This document shows positions 50,874 to 58,330 of a stretch of DNA of 58,330 bases, piece after piece. Below the pieces are notes generated by a model that ran no database searches, had not been told where the DNA came from, and worked only from the letters and a program-made list of their open reading frames with translations. Where the stretch lies: positions 1 through 58,330 of the forward strand of contig NZ_RHHB01000018.1 in assembly GCF_003710805.1 (NCBI RefSeq), written 5' to 3'. Origin of the DNA: Agromyces tardus (GTDB lineage: Bacteria; Actinomycetota; Actinomycetes; Actinomycetales; Microbacteriaceae). The position numbers were made by a program, and so were the translations under genes. Every line of letters starts with the position of its first letter. Positions within the stretch are counted from its first letter, which is position 1.

Positions 50874-51248
50874 TCACCGCAGGCTGAGCAGCAGCGGCAG
50901 GATGTTCAACAGGATCTCGGCCGCGCCGACGACGCTGCCGATGACCGCCGGGACGAGACCCGACGCGACGCCCTGCCGGCGTGCGCGGAACCCGAACCAC
51001 GCCGCGCAGGCGGCCGGGGCCACGAGGATGAGCACGCCCGCGAGGCCGGCGGTGAGCATGACCCCGATCGGCGCGAGCTCGCCGCTGCCCGGGTCGTAGC
51101 CCATGAGGCTCGCAAGCCAGTCGCCGGCCACCATGGCGACGATGAACGCCACGGGGATCGCCGCGACGGAGATCCACGCGTTGCGGAGCGATCGACGGGC
51201 CGCCGCGTCCTGGGCGGACCGCTGGGCGGGGGCGGGTGAGACGGTCAT
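50874..51248 (-). CDS. three-helix membrane protein, DUF4190-like
   Basis: 124 residues with three hydrophobic helices (about 27-47, 61-85, 97-121). A polar N-terminus of about 22 residues lies before them. The pattern resembles small DUF4190-type membrane proteins, with no certain function. A strong GAGGAGG site precedes ATG. It is divergent from the CoA-disulfide reductase; the intergenic DNA (about 186 bases) holds the operator pair of that gene. Confidence 0.75.
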   Translation of the reverse strand: MTVSPAPAQRSAQDAAARRSLRNAWISVAAIPVAFIVAMVAGDWLASLMGYDPGSGELAPIGVMLTAGLAGVLILVAPAACAAWFGFRARRQGVASGLVPAVIGSVVGAAEILLNILPLLLSLR

Positions 51249-51382
51249 GACGCACCTCCTCGGGGAGGTGTCCAGTCTGCGCGGCCGCCGCGGCCGGCGG
51301 TGGGCCTCTGGTCCCGTCGCGAGGCGCCACGCGGGACGCGGCGCACGGCCGCTGCATCCGCTGGCTGGGAAGAGCCTGTGCG

Positions 51383-51428
51383 ATACCCCCAGGGTATTTT
51401 GACAATACCCCCGGGGTATCCGTACGAT
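51383..51428 (+). promoter_or_regulatory. double CsoR/CstR-type operator and promoter of the CoA-disulfide reductase gene
   Basis: Two 15-base palindromes, ATACCCCCAGGGTAT (51383-51397) and ATACCCCCGGGGTAT (51405-51419), are 22 bases apart centre to centre. TTGACA (51399-51404) lies between them and TACGAT (51423-51428) follows after an 18-base spacer filled by the second palindrome; ATG is 6 bases further, so the message is probably leaderless. TACCCC...GGGGTA sites are typical of CsoR-family repressors (copper) and CstR (persulfide). No such repressor gene is in the window. Confidence 0.8.
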
Positions 51429-51434
51429 GGTCTC

Positions 51435-53093
51435 ATGACCCACAAGCACTTCATCATCATCGGCGGCGTCGCAGGCGGCATGTCCGCCGCCACTCGCCTT
51501 CGCCGGCTCGACGAGGATGCCCGCATCACCGTGCTCGAGCGAGGCGGCCACGTCTCGTTCGCCAACTGCGGCCTGCCCTACTACCTCGGCGGTGTCATCG
51601 AGGAGCGGGAGAGCCTGCTCCTGCAGACCCCCGCCTCGCTCGGCAGCCGCTTCAACCTCGACGTGCGCGTGCGCACCGAGGCCATCTCGATCGACCGCGA
51701 CGCGCAGACCGTGCTGGTGCGCGACCTCGTCACCGGCGAGGAGACGACGGAGCGCTACGACGCGCTCGTGCTCTCCCCGGGCGCGACGCCCGTTCGTCCC
51801 CCGATCCCCGGCGGCGAGCGGATGCTCACGCTCCGCGACATCGACGACGTCGACGCCGCGATGGCCGAACTCACGGTCGCGCCGCGTACCGCACTCGTCA
51901 TCGGCGCGGGCTTCATCGGCCTCGAGATGGTCGAGAACCTCGTGCACCGCGGCCTCGCCGTGACGCTCGTCGAGCTCGGCGATCAGGTGCTGCCGCCCCT
52001 CGACCCCGAGATGGCCGGCCCCGTCGCAGAGCGTCTCCGCGAAGCGGGCGTCGACGTGCGCCTGGGCACGCAGGTCACGGAGCTCGGCGCCGACACGGCG
52101 GTGCTCTCCGACGGCACGGTCGTCGCGGCCGAGTTCGTGCTCGCCTCCATCGGCGTGCGTCCCGACACCTCCCTCGCCACAGCCGCCGGTCTCGCGATCG
52201 GCGAGCGGGGCGGCATCCGTGTCGACGACCAACTGCGCACGAGCGACCCGCACATCTACGCGATCGGCGACGCGGTCGAGAAGACCGACGCGATCTCGGG
52301 TGAACAGCGACTCGTCGCCCTCGCCGGGCTCGCGAACCGCCACGGGCGGCTCGTGGCCGACGCGATCTCGGGCAAGACGATCCGCGTGCGCGACGCGCTC
52401 GGCACCGCGGTCGTCGGTGTCATGGGCCTCACCATCGCGGCCACCGGCTGGAACGAGAAGCTGCTGCGCCGCATCGGCCGCGACATCCGCGTCTTCCACA
52501 CCCACCCGGCATCGCACACGGGGTACTACCCCGGCGCCGAGTCGATGGCGCTCAAGCTCGTCGTCGACGCGAACACCGACGAGATCCTCGGTGCCCAGGG
52601 CGTCGGCGGTGACGGTGTCGACAAGCGCATCGACGTGATCGCCACGGCCATGACGGGCGGCATCACCGCCTCGGAGCTCGCCGACCTGGAGCTCGCCTAC
52701 GCGCCGCAGTATTCATCGGCGAAGGACCCGGTCAACATGCTCGGCTACGTCGCGCTCAACGCCGCCGAGGGGCTCACCCCCGCGATCCAGTGGCACGAGC
52801 TCGAGGCGGAACTCGACGCGGGTGCGACCCTCGTCGACGTGCGCACGCCCGGCGAGGTCGCCGACGGCGCCATCCTCGGCTCGATCAACATCCCGCTCGA
52901 CGAGCTCCGGGCCCGCCGCGACGAGCTGCCCGAGGGGCGCCTGATCGTGCACTGCAAGGTCGGTCAGCGCGGCCACACCGCCGTGCGCCTGCTCGCCCAG
53001 CTCGGTCGCGAGGCCGTCAACCTCGACGGCGGCTACCTGACCTGGCGGGCCGGCGCCACCGCTCGCACTGCGGTGCCCGAACTCGTCAACTAG
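51435..53093 (+). CDS. CoA-disulfide reductase/rhodanese fusion
   Basis: 552 residues. The FAD/NAD(P) domain begins GGVAGGMSAATRLRRLDE near residue 10 and holds the redox Cys in SFANCGLPYYLGG (about residue 43), as in CoA-disulfide reductases; the second dinucleotide site is VIGAGFIGLEMVE near residue 157 and the dimerisation domain runs to about 450. A rhodanese domain (about 460-545) has the active Cys in VHCKVGQRG near residue 515. The family reduces CoA-disulfides and CoA or thiol persulfides; the rhodanese points to persulfides. The operator pair upstream fits sulfide/persulfide control. Confidence 0.94.
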   Translation: MTHKHFIIIGGVAGGMSAATRLRRLDEDARITVLERGGHVSFANCGLPYYLGGVIEERESLLLQTPASLGSRFNLDVRVRTEAISIDRDAQTVLVRDLVTGEETTERYDALVLSPGATPVRPPIPGGERMLTLRDIDDVDAAMAELTVAPRTALVIGAGFIGLEMVENLVHRGLAVTLVELGDQVLPPLDPEMAGPVAERLREAGVDVRLGTQVTELGADTAVLSDGTVVAAEFVLASIGVRPDTSLATAAGLAIGERGGIRVDDQLRTSDPHIYAIGDAVEKTDAISGEQRLVALAGLANRHGRLVADAISGKTIRVRDALGTAVVGVMGLTIAATGWNEKLLRRIGRDIRVFHTHPASHTGYYPGAESMALKLVVDANTDEILGAQGVGGDGVDKRIDVIATAMTGGITASELADLELAYAPQYSSAKDPVNMLGYVALNAAEGLTPAIQWHELEAELDAGATLVDVRTPGEVADGAILGSINIPLDELRARRDELPEGRLIVHCKVGQRGHTAVRLLAQLGREAVNLDGGYLTWRAGATARTAVPELVN

Positions 53094-53190
53094 ACCGGTG
53101 CCGTGGCGGGTGCCCCCCTCCCCGGCGCGGCACCGCGGGCGATGCCCATCCACCCCGAACCCCACCACCCCGACCCGAGGAGAACCCCAG

Positions 53191-53352
53191 ATGTGCAGTG
53201 CAGTCACCTGCCGGAAGTGCGGAAAGACGACGTGGGCCGGTTGCGGCCAGCACGTCGACCAGGTCATGCGCGGCGTGCCCCGCAACCAGCGTTGCGAGGG
53301 CCACGCGAACGAGCCGTCGACCGGCTTCTTCGCGCGCCTGTTCAGCCGCTGA
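53191..53352 (+). CDS. small Cys-rich protein
   Basis: 53 residues. MCSAVTCRKCGKTTWAGCGQH carries four cysteines in the first 18 residues and a fifth in RCEGHA; CxxC and C...CxxxH patterns suggest a zinc or persulfide-binding module. It is a short conserved type seen in many bacteria without assigned function. A clear site (GAGGAG) precedes ATG. It follows the CoA-disulfide reductase by 97 bases and is likely in the same unit, so a role in sulfur or metal handling is inferred. A strong terminator follows. Confidence 0.85.
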   Translation: MCSAVTCRKCGKTTWAGCGQHVDQVMRGVPRNQRCEGHANEPSTGFFARLFSR

Positions 53353-53359
53353 CGCGGTG

Positions 53360-53387
53360 ACGGCGGCGGCCCACGGGCCGTCGCCGT
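53360..53387 (+). terminator. terminator after the Cys-rich protein gene
   Basis: Arms ACGGCGGCGGCCC (53360-53372) and GGGCCGTCGCCGT (53375-53387), 13 bases each with one mismatch and a two-base loop; ends the reductase/Cys-rich unit. No T-run. Confidence 0.65.
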
Positions 53388-53432
53388 CTGCGCGCGGCCG
53401 ATTTCGACCCCCGAACGAGGGCCGAGTTCCCC

Positions 53433-53438
53433 TACACT
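53433..53438 (+). promoter_or_regulatory. -10 element of the ECF sigma factor gene
   Basis: TACACT lies 10 bases before ATG 53449, allowing a leader of only a few bases and no ribosome binding site. Confidence 0.5.
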
Positions 53439-53448
53439 CGACCCCGAC

Positions 53449-54102
53449 ATGGCTGATTACGACGGCGCGCTCTCCCGATCGAAGCTCCGCGGAGCGTCGT
53501 CGTCGCGTGCCGCCTCGGGCGGCGCGGCCCGCGCCGAGGCCTTCCCCGGCGTGCTGCTCGCGGCGCAGTCGGGGGCGCAGTGGGCGTGCACGAACCTCTG
53601 GGTCGACTACGCGCCCGCGGTCATGGCGTTCCTCCGCGCCCGGGGCTCGCACGAGCCCGAGGACCTCACGAGCGAGGTGTTCCTGGCCGTCTTCGACCAG
53701 CTCGACCGCTTCCGGGGCGGCGAGCCCGAGTTCCGCACGTTCGTGTTCACGATCGCGTACCGCCGGCTCGTCGACGAGCTCCGGCGGCGGTCCGCACGCG
53801 GCATCCATGAGGAGTGGAGCGAGGAGCTCGACACCCGCCGCAGCCCCAGCGCCGAGCACGAGGCGACGACGCAGCTGGCGGATGCCGCGACCCGCGCCCT
53901 GCTCGACGGGCTCCCGCCCGACCAGCGCAACGTCATGGTGCTGCGCATCATCGCCGACCTCACCGTCGAGCAGGTCGCCGCGGTGCTCGGCAAGCGCCCT
54001 GGCGCCGTGAAGGCACTCCAGCGACGCGCGCTCGAATCCCTTCGAAGGAGATTGGCCGCAGGCCGTACCCCTCCGGGGCCGTCGGACGATAGCAGGGAGT
54101 GA
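53449..54102 (+). CDS. ECF-type RNA polymerase sigma factor
   Basis: 217 residues. A 45-residue Ser/Ala-rich extension precedes sigma region 2 (about 55-120: APAVMAFLRARGSHEPEDLTSEVFLAVFDQLDRFRGG, in part), and region 4 lies at about 145-200 (LPPDQRNVMVLRIIADLTVEQVAAVLGKRPGAVKALQRRALE in part), with the SigM/SigK-like GxVKxLQRRAL end. The partner immediately downstream is a one-helix membrane protein that fits an anti-sigma role. ATG has a TACACT box ten bases upstream. Signal unknown. Confidence 0.92.
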   Translation: MADYDGALSRSKLRGASSSRAASGGAARAEAFPGVLLAAQSGAQWACTNLWVDYAPAVMAFLRARGSHEPEDLTSEVFLAVFDQLDRFRGGEPEFRTFVFTIAYRRLVDELRRRSARGIHEEWSEELDTRRSPSAEHEATTQLADAATRALLDGLPPDQRNVMVLRIIADLTVEQVAAVLGKRPGAVKALQRRALESLRRRLAAGRTPPGPSDDSRE

Positions 54103-54103
54103 G

Positions 54104-54853
54104 ATGACGAATCACCGGATTTCCGACGACGAGGCTGCGGCCGTGCTGCGGGGGCAGGTCCCCGAGGCACGCCCCGACCTCGAGTCCGTGGCGCGCGCCG
54201 TCGCGATGTTCCGGCAGACGTCGCTCGATTCCCCCCGACCATCCGCCGAACTCGCACGTCGCCTCGACCTCGAGCGCGCGGCGATGCTCTCGGGCACGGC
54301 GGATGGACTGCATGCATCGACCGCGGCGTGGTCGCCTGTCAACGAGGCGCCGACGCCGGGAACTCGGAGAAGAAGAGTGGCATTGAGTGGTTTCGCGGGC
54401 CTCGGCCTCGCAGCGAAGATCGCCATCGGAGCGGTGGCCGCGTCGGCCGTCGGCGTCGCCGGAGCGGGCGCAGCCGGAGCCGTCGGCGTGCTGCCGACCC
54501 AGGCGCAGGAGGTCTTCGACCAGGTCACCGGGCACCCCGGCGGTGACCACGTGAGCGAACAGGGCCTCGAGAACAGCCAGTTCGGACTCGAGACGGCCGA
54601 GGAGGCACGCCAGAACGGCGAGGAGAAGCGGGAGGCGGCGCTCGACAAGGCCGCCGAGAAGCGCCAGGCCGGGCTCGACACCGCCGAGGACGCGAGCGAG
54701 ACCGGCGCCGAGAACTCCGACGGCGCGAGCGACGCCGGACTCGAGACGGCCGAGGAGGGCGCCGCCAACGGCGCCGAGAACGCGGCCGACGAGGCCGCCG
54801 TGCCGACCGCCCCGCCCACCGAGGCCGCAGAGCAGGCCGGCGGGCACCACTAG
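54104..54853 (+). CDS. probable membrane anti-sigma partner with acidic repeat tail
   Basis: 249 residues beginning 2 bases after the sigma stop, with GGGAG upstream. Residues about 1-65 are helical and hydrophilic, the size of an anti-sigma domain, but without a zinc HxxxCxxC motif. A hydrophobic helix (about 93-125) follows. The rest is a charged, low-complexity stretch with repeated GLETAEE/GLDTAED units (about 155-235), ending in His. I read it as an anti-sigma or stress-signalling protein by position; function unproven. A strong terminator lies 93 bases downstream. Confidence 0.7.
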   Translation: MTNHRISDDEAAAVLRGQVPEARPDLESVARAVAMFRQTSLDSPRPSAELARRLDLERAAMLSGTADGLHASTAAWSPVNEAPTPGTRRRRVALSGFAGLGLAAKIAIGAVAASAVGVAGAGAAGAVGVLPTQAQEVFDQVTGHPGGDHVSEQGLENSQFGLETAEEARQNGEEKREAALDKAAEKRQAGLDTAEDASETGAENSDGASDAGLETAEEGAANGAENAADEAAVPTAPPTEAAEQAGGHH

Positions 54854-54946
54854 GACCCGAGCGCCCGCTGCGGCGGAGCGCATGATCCCGGTCCCCGCCG
54901 GGAGCAGATCCCCCCAAGGAAAAGACGAGCGCCCCCCTCGCTCGCG

Positions 54947-54980
54947 AACGAACCCCCCGCCCCCCGCGGGGGGTTCGTTT
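54947..54980 (+). terminator. intrinsic terminator after the sigma/anti-sigma unit
   Basis: Perfect 14-base stem, AACGAACCCCCCGC (54947-54960) with GCGGGGGGTTCGTT (54966-54979), a CCCCC loop and a short T-run. It separates this unit from the convergent histidine kinase gene, which it probably terminates from the other side as well. Confidence 0.88.
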
Positions 54981-54994
54981 CCGTTCGGGCGCCG

Positions 54995-56356
54995 TCAGCG
55001 CCCGTCGACCGCGGGCAGCTCGACGATCACGGTGAGTCCGATCCCCGGTGCGTTGTCGAGGCGCACCGTGCCGCCCGCGTGGCGCACGATCGCGTCGGTG
55101 ATGGCGAGGCCGAGCCCCACGCCCGACCCGGTGCTGCGCGAGGCATCCGATCGGCTGAACCGCTCGAAGGCGTGCGGGGCGAACTCGGCGTCGAGGCCGC
55201 CGCCCGTGTCGGAGACGGTGAGGCGCACGCCGCCCGGCGTGCGTTCGAGCCCGATGCCGAGGGTGCCCGACGAGCCCATGGCCCGCATGGCGTTGCCGGT
55301 GAGGTTGTCGATGAGCCGGCCGAAGTCCTCCGCGTCGATCGCGAACGTGCCCGCCCCGGCCGCCTCGCCGAGGCCGTCGTAGCGCACCTCCACCTCCGTT
55401 CCCGTGAGTCGGAAGCGGGCGCGATCGGATGCCTCGACGCCTTCGCGCTCGAGATCGCGCGCCGTGGCGGTGGCGGGCGGCCGGTCCGCCGCCTCGATCG
55501 CCGACAGGTCCAGGAGCGACGCCACGAGCGAGGAGAGCCGGGCGACGTCGCGCCGCGCCCCCTCGAGGTCGGCCCGCACGTCGTCGGAGCTCGTGCCCTC
55601 CGCCGCCGCCAATTGCAGGCGCGCGCTCAGGATCGCCAGCGGCGTGCGAAGCTCGTGGCTCGCGTCGGAGACGAGTTGGCGCTCCCGCTGCGAGGCGGCG
55701 CGGAGGCGCGCGATGAGCGCGTTGAGCGTCCGCGCGAGCTGCGCGATCTCGTCGTCGGCGGGCCCGACCGGCAGGAGGTCGCCCGACGGCGCGGCGCTGA
55801 GCCGCTCGGCGCTCCGCCGCATCCGCTCGACCGGCGCGAGCGACCCGGTCGTGAGCGACCACGCCGCCACGCCGACCCCGATGAGCACGAGGGCGAGTCC
55901 GCCGATGACGAGGAGGCGCATCTGGCCGAGCACGGTGGACTCCTCCGACGCGTTGCGGGCGGCGATGACGTGCCAGTCCTCGCCGTCGACCCGGACGGTC
56001 CTCGCGAGCACGACGTACGTGGTCTCGCCGACGGTCACGGCCTCCGCGGTGTGGTCGGTGGCGAGGTCGGATCGCTGCCGCCACAGTCCCCGCGGCAACG
56101 TGTCGACGGGCGTGGTGCCGTCGGGGGCGACCACCGCGACGTGCTGCGAGGGACCCGGGGGGTCGAAGTCCGAACCCGGCTGCTCCCCGAGGGCGACGAC
56201 GTAGGGCTCGCTGTCGCTCTCGAGCACGGCGACGGTGCCCTCGTGCACGATCCGCTCCACTTGCGAGTCGATGATGATGCCCGCGACGACGGCGACGACG
56301 AGCGCGATGAGCAGGCTGCCGCCCGTGATGCGGGCGCGGATCGAGAGCCGGTTCAT
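54995..56356 (-). CDS. sensor histidine kinase
   Basis: 453 residues. Two membrane helices (about residues 13-31 and 149-171) flank an extracellular sensor domain of about 115 residues. HAMP follows (about 170-222), then HisKA with the phosphorylated His in SDASHELRTPLAIL (about residue 235), and the ATPase domain with N box NLTGNAMRAMG and G boxes DTGGGLD and GSGVGLGLAI (about residues 345-420). ATG overlaps the stop of the response regulator (ATGA), so the pair is coupled. Resembles MprB-like kinases; the stimulus is unknown. Confidence 0.95.
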   Translation of the reverse strand: MNRLSIRARITGGSLLIALVVAVVAGIIIDSQVERIVHEGTVAVLESDSEPYVVALGEQPGSDFDPPGPSQHVAVVAPDGTTPVDTLPRGLWRQRSDLATDHTAEAVTVGETTYVVLARTVRVDGEDWHVIAARNASEESTVLGQMRLLVIGGLALVLIGVGVAAWSLTTGSLAPVERMRRSAERLSAAPSGDLLPVGPADDEIAQLARTLNALIARLRAASQRERQLVSDASHELRTPLAILSARLQLAAAEGTSSDDVRADLEGARRDVARLSSLVASLLDLSAIEAADRPPATATARDLEREGVEASDRARFRLTGTEVEVRYDGLGEAAGAGTFAIDAEDFGRLIDNLTGNAMRAMGSSGTLGIGLERTPGGVRLTVSDTGGGLDAEFAPHAFERFSRSDASRSTGSGVGLGLAITDAIVRHAGGTVRLDNAPGIGLTVIVELPAVDGR

Positions 56357-57033
56357 GCGTCGGCTGCCGCGATCAGCCGGAAGCCCACCCCGCGGGTCGT
56401 GACGATGCGCGCGCCCGCGTCGACGCTGTCGAGCTTGCGCCGCAGGTAGCTCACGTACTGGTCGACGATGTTCGGGTCGACGTGGGCGCTGCCCTCCCAG
56501 ACCTCGTCGAGCAGTGCGCCTCGGGTGACGGTCTCGTCGCGGTGCAGTGCGAGGGTGCGCAGCACGTCGAACTCCGTGCGGCTGAGTGCGAGGTCGCGGT
56601 CCCCGACGCGGGCCCGGTGACGGTGCAGGTCGACGGTGAGCGCGCCGATGTCGACCCGCGCGGGCGTCTGCAGGGCGTCGCGGCGCCGGACCGCGCGGAT
56701 GCGGGCGGCGAGTTCGGCGAGGTCGAACGGCTTGACCATGTAGTCGTCGGCGCCCGAGTCGAGGCCGCGCACCCGGTCGTCGACCTCGCGCCGCGCGGTG
56801 AGCAGGATCACCGCCATGGACGGGTCGACCTCCTTCAGGCGCCGGCTGAGTTCGAAGCCCGACATGCCGGGCAGCATGACGTCGACGACGGCGACCTCGA
56901 ACGGTGCGCGCGTCGCCTCGCCGATCGCGGTGATGCCGTCGTGGGCCTGCACCACCGCATGACCGTCGGCGCCGAGTCCGCGGGCGAGCAGGGCGGTGAG
57001 TTCGGGCTCATCGTCGACGACGAGGATCCGCAT
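56353..57033 (-). CDS. OmpR-family response regulator
   Basis: 226 residues. Receiver domain: acidic pair DDE (residues 7-9), phosphorylated Asp in VVDVMLPGMSGFE (about residue 51), Thr in LLTARR, Lys in VKPFD (about residue 103). The DNA-binding winged helix (about 130-222) has LSRTEFDVLRTLALHRDE and VDQYVSYLRRKLD...TTRGVGFRL. A TAGGAT -10 (57069-57074, minus strand) and a strong GGAGGGAGG site precede ATG. First gene of the operon with the histidine kinase. Confidence 0.96.
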   Translation of the reverse strand: MRILVVDDEPELTALLARGLGADGHAVVQAHDGITAIGEATRAPFEVAVVDVMLPGMSGFELSRRLKEVDPSMAVILLTARREVDDRVRGLDSGADDYMVKPFDLAELAARIRAVRRRDALQTPARVDIGALTVDLHRHRARVGDRDLALSRTEFDVLRTLALHRDETVTRGALLDEVWEGSAHVDPNIVDQYVSYLRRKLDSVDAGARIVTTRGVGFRLIAAADA

Positions 57034-57224
57034 CGTCGAGCCTCCCTCCGCGGGATGCGTCTGCACACATCCTAGGCACCGCCGCGGCGCCCGCGGCCGC
57101 TCGAGGCCCGCGCATTCCGGCCCGAGCGGCCTTCCTGTACGAACTCTCAGAATGCCCGGCCATGCAGCCCATGACCGCCTCAGACTGCCCCACCACGATG
57201 GTGGGACGAAGAGGGGAGCGGGTG

Positions 57225-58330
57225 ATGACGAGCCGACCGGTGGAGCGACCGTCGCGGCTTCCGGTGCGCATGGGGTCCGCCGGGGCATGGGTGACGCGAT
57301 CCGCGGCTCCACTGGTCGGCTTCATCGCCGGCGTCATCGCGTTCGCCGGCTCGGGCATCCCGTCCTTCTGGGGCGACGAGGCCGCGAGCGTGCTGTCGGC
57401 GGAGCGTTCGGTGCCGAGCCTGCTCGCCCTCCTCGGCCACATCGATGCCGTGCACGGGCTGTACTACCTGTTCCTGCACGGCTGGATCGGGCTCGTCGGA
57501 ACCTCGGAGGCCGCGGTGCGGTTCCCGAGTGCCGTCGCGGTCGCGCTCGCCGCGGCCGGCACGGTCGTGCTCGGCACCCGGCTCGCCGGCCGTGCGACCG
57601 GCGTGCTCGCCGGCTGCGTGCTCGCCGTGCTGCCCATCGTCACCCGCCTGGGCATCGAGGCGCGCTCGTACGCCTTCACGATGGCGGCAGCGGTGTGGCT
57701 CGTCGTCTGGTTCGTGACGCTCGTGCGCCGCCGTGAGGCGCGCTGGTGGGCGTGGGCGGCGTTCGCCGCGGCGTCGGCCGTGAGCCTCTACCTCTTCCTC
57801 TACCTCGCGCTCCTCGCCGTGGTGCAGCTCGCCGTGCTCGCCGCGCACCGGGCGCCGCGTGCGACCGTGCTGCGCTGGCTCGCGGCATCCGTCGCCACGG
57901 CCGTGCTGGCGGCGCCGATCATCGTGATCGGAGCCGCCCAGCGCGAGCAGATCGCGTTCCTCGCCCGGCGGGACTACGCCACCGTCGACTCGGTGGTGGT
58001 GCGGCAGTGGTTCGGCTCCTCGCCGTGGGTCGCGGTGGCGGCATGGTCGCTCATCGTCGTCGCGATCGTCGCTGCTTTGTTCCTGCGACGGATGCGGCCC
58101 GCGCGGCGCGCGGCGCTCGTCGGCGGCGTGTGGCTCGTCGTGCCGACCGCCGTGGTGCTCGCCGCCAACGCGTGGCTCACGCCGACATACAACCTGCGGT
58201 ACCTCTCCTTCTGCGCCCCCGCGGTGGCGCTGCTCGTCGCGATCGGCCTGCGCGGCCTGGGCGCGCTCGCCGCGTCCGCCGCGCCCGTCGCGTCCCGCCC
58301 CGGCGCCGTCGGAGGGCGCCGGGCGGTGCC
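57225..58330 (+). CDS. GT39/PMT-like membrane glycosyltransferase, 3' end missing
   Basis: The reading frame runs off the right edge after 368 residues. A hydrophilic start is followed by ten or more hydrophobic helices. The early loop FWGDEAASV (Asp-Glu pair near residue 47) matches the catalytic loop of PMT/GT39-type mannosyltransferases, and AVRFPSAVAVALAAAGTVVLGTRLAG and GIEARSYAFTMAA are also typical (shown in part). Sugar donor and acceptor unknown; lipid-linked donor is expected. ATG 57225 has GAGGGGAGCGG upstream; a GTG one codon earlier is possible. Divergent from the response regulator. Confidence 0.85.
   Translation, partial: MTSRPVERPSRLPVRMGSAGAWVTRSAAPLVGFIAGVIAFAGSGIPSFWGDEAASVLSAERSVPSLLALLGHIDAVHGLYYLFLHGWIGLVGTSEAAVRFPSAVAVALAAAGTVVLGTRLAGRATGVLAGCVLAVLPIVTRLGIEARSYAFTMAAAVWLVVWFVTLVRRREARWWAWAAFAAASAVSLYLFLYLALLAVVQLAVLAAHRAPRATVLRWLAASVATAVLAAPIIVIGAAQREQIAFLARRDYATVDSVVVRQWFGSSPWVAVAAWSLIVVAIVAALFLRRMRPARRAALVGGVWLVVPTAVVLAANAWLTPTYNLRYLSFCAPAVALLVAIGLRGLGALAASAAPVASRPGAVGGRRAV

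Overview
The window is high-GC (about 72 percent by eye), densely coded DNA typical of an actinobacterium. Heavy GCG/GCC/CTC codon use, many GTG starts, leaderless genes with a TANNNT -10 box 6-7 nt upstream, short proteins shared with that group, and constant recurrence of GGATGCC/GGCATCC point to Microbacteriaceae (Agromyces, Microbacterium or a relative). This looks like ordinary chromosome: no rRNA, tRNA, CRISPR, integrase or insertion sequence was found.

Layout. 1-2905: end of a proton-translocating transhydrogenase operon (pntA tail, pntAB, pntB) and two membrane proteins. 2987-8301: purB with a tyrosine phosphatase, an APH-like kinase, a helical protein plus lipase-like hydrolase, and a holin-like membrane protein. 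8354-13629: HisC/Pat aminotransferase, E1 alpha, E1 beta and E2 of a 2-oxoacid dehydrogenase, then a GNAT enzyme. 13737-17787: a complete zinc-uptake operon (znuA, znuC, two permeases, zur) behind a Zur-like box. 17837-20665: a 942-residue duplicated beta-helical surface protein with a sortase-type tail. 20982-24555: glutamate decarboxylase, a membrane protein, the zinc-free ribosomal proteins L28-L33-S14 behind a structured leader, and HU. 24687-33446: a CopD-CtaG fusion, a membrane-anchored protein, a PIF1-like helicase, DUF4383 pair, a beta-lactamase-fold lipoprotein that has lost its catalytic motifs, a YdeI-like protein and a class II amidotransferase.

33523-46150: a DHA2 exporter with DUF2252, a cluster of REP-like palindromes, two PAP2 phosphatases, LtrA, a second DHA2 exporter with its TetR, an SDR with a divergent TetR, an NTF2-like protein divergent from a MarR, and a methyltransferase. 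46261-50819: SulP transporter with STAS, another SDR, a small membrane protein and a Tat-exported multicopper oxidase. 50874-54853: a CoA-disulfide reductase-rhodanese fusion under a double CsoR/CstR-type operator, a 53-residue Cys-rich protein, and an ECF sigma factor with a membrane partner. 54995-58330: a two-component system and the start of a GT39-like glycosyltransferase.

The most readable biology is regulatory. Four compact promoters have palindromes laid over -35 or -10 elements: Zur box on znuA, two TetR operators, a symmetrical MarR/NTF2 promoter and the double CstR-like site. The zinc operon and the Cys-free ribosomal proteins both fit economy of zinc. No clearly new multi-gene system stands out. 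The strongest leads are the over-represented GGATGCC word, the symmetrical MarR promoter, the CstR-like operator pair, the rpmB leader, the dead beta-lactamase homologue and the surface protein.
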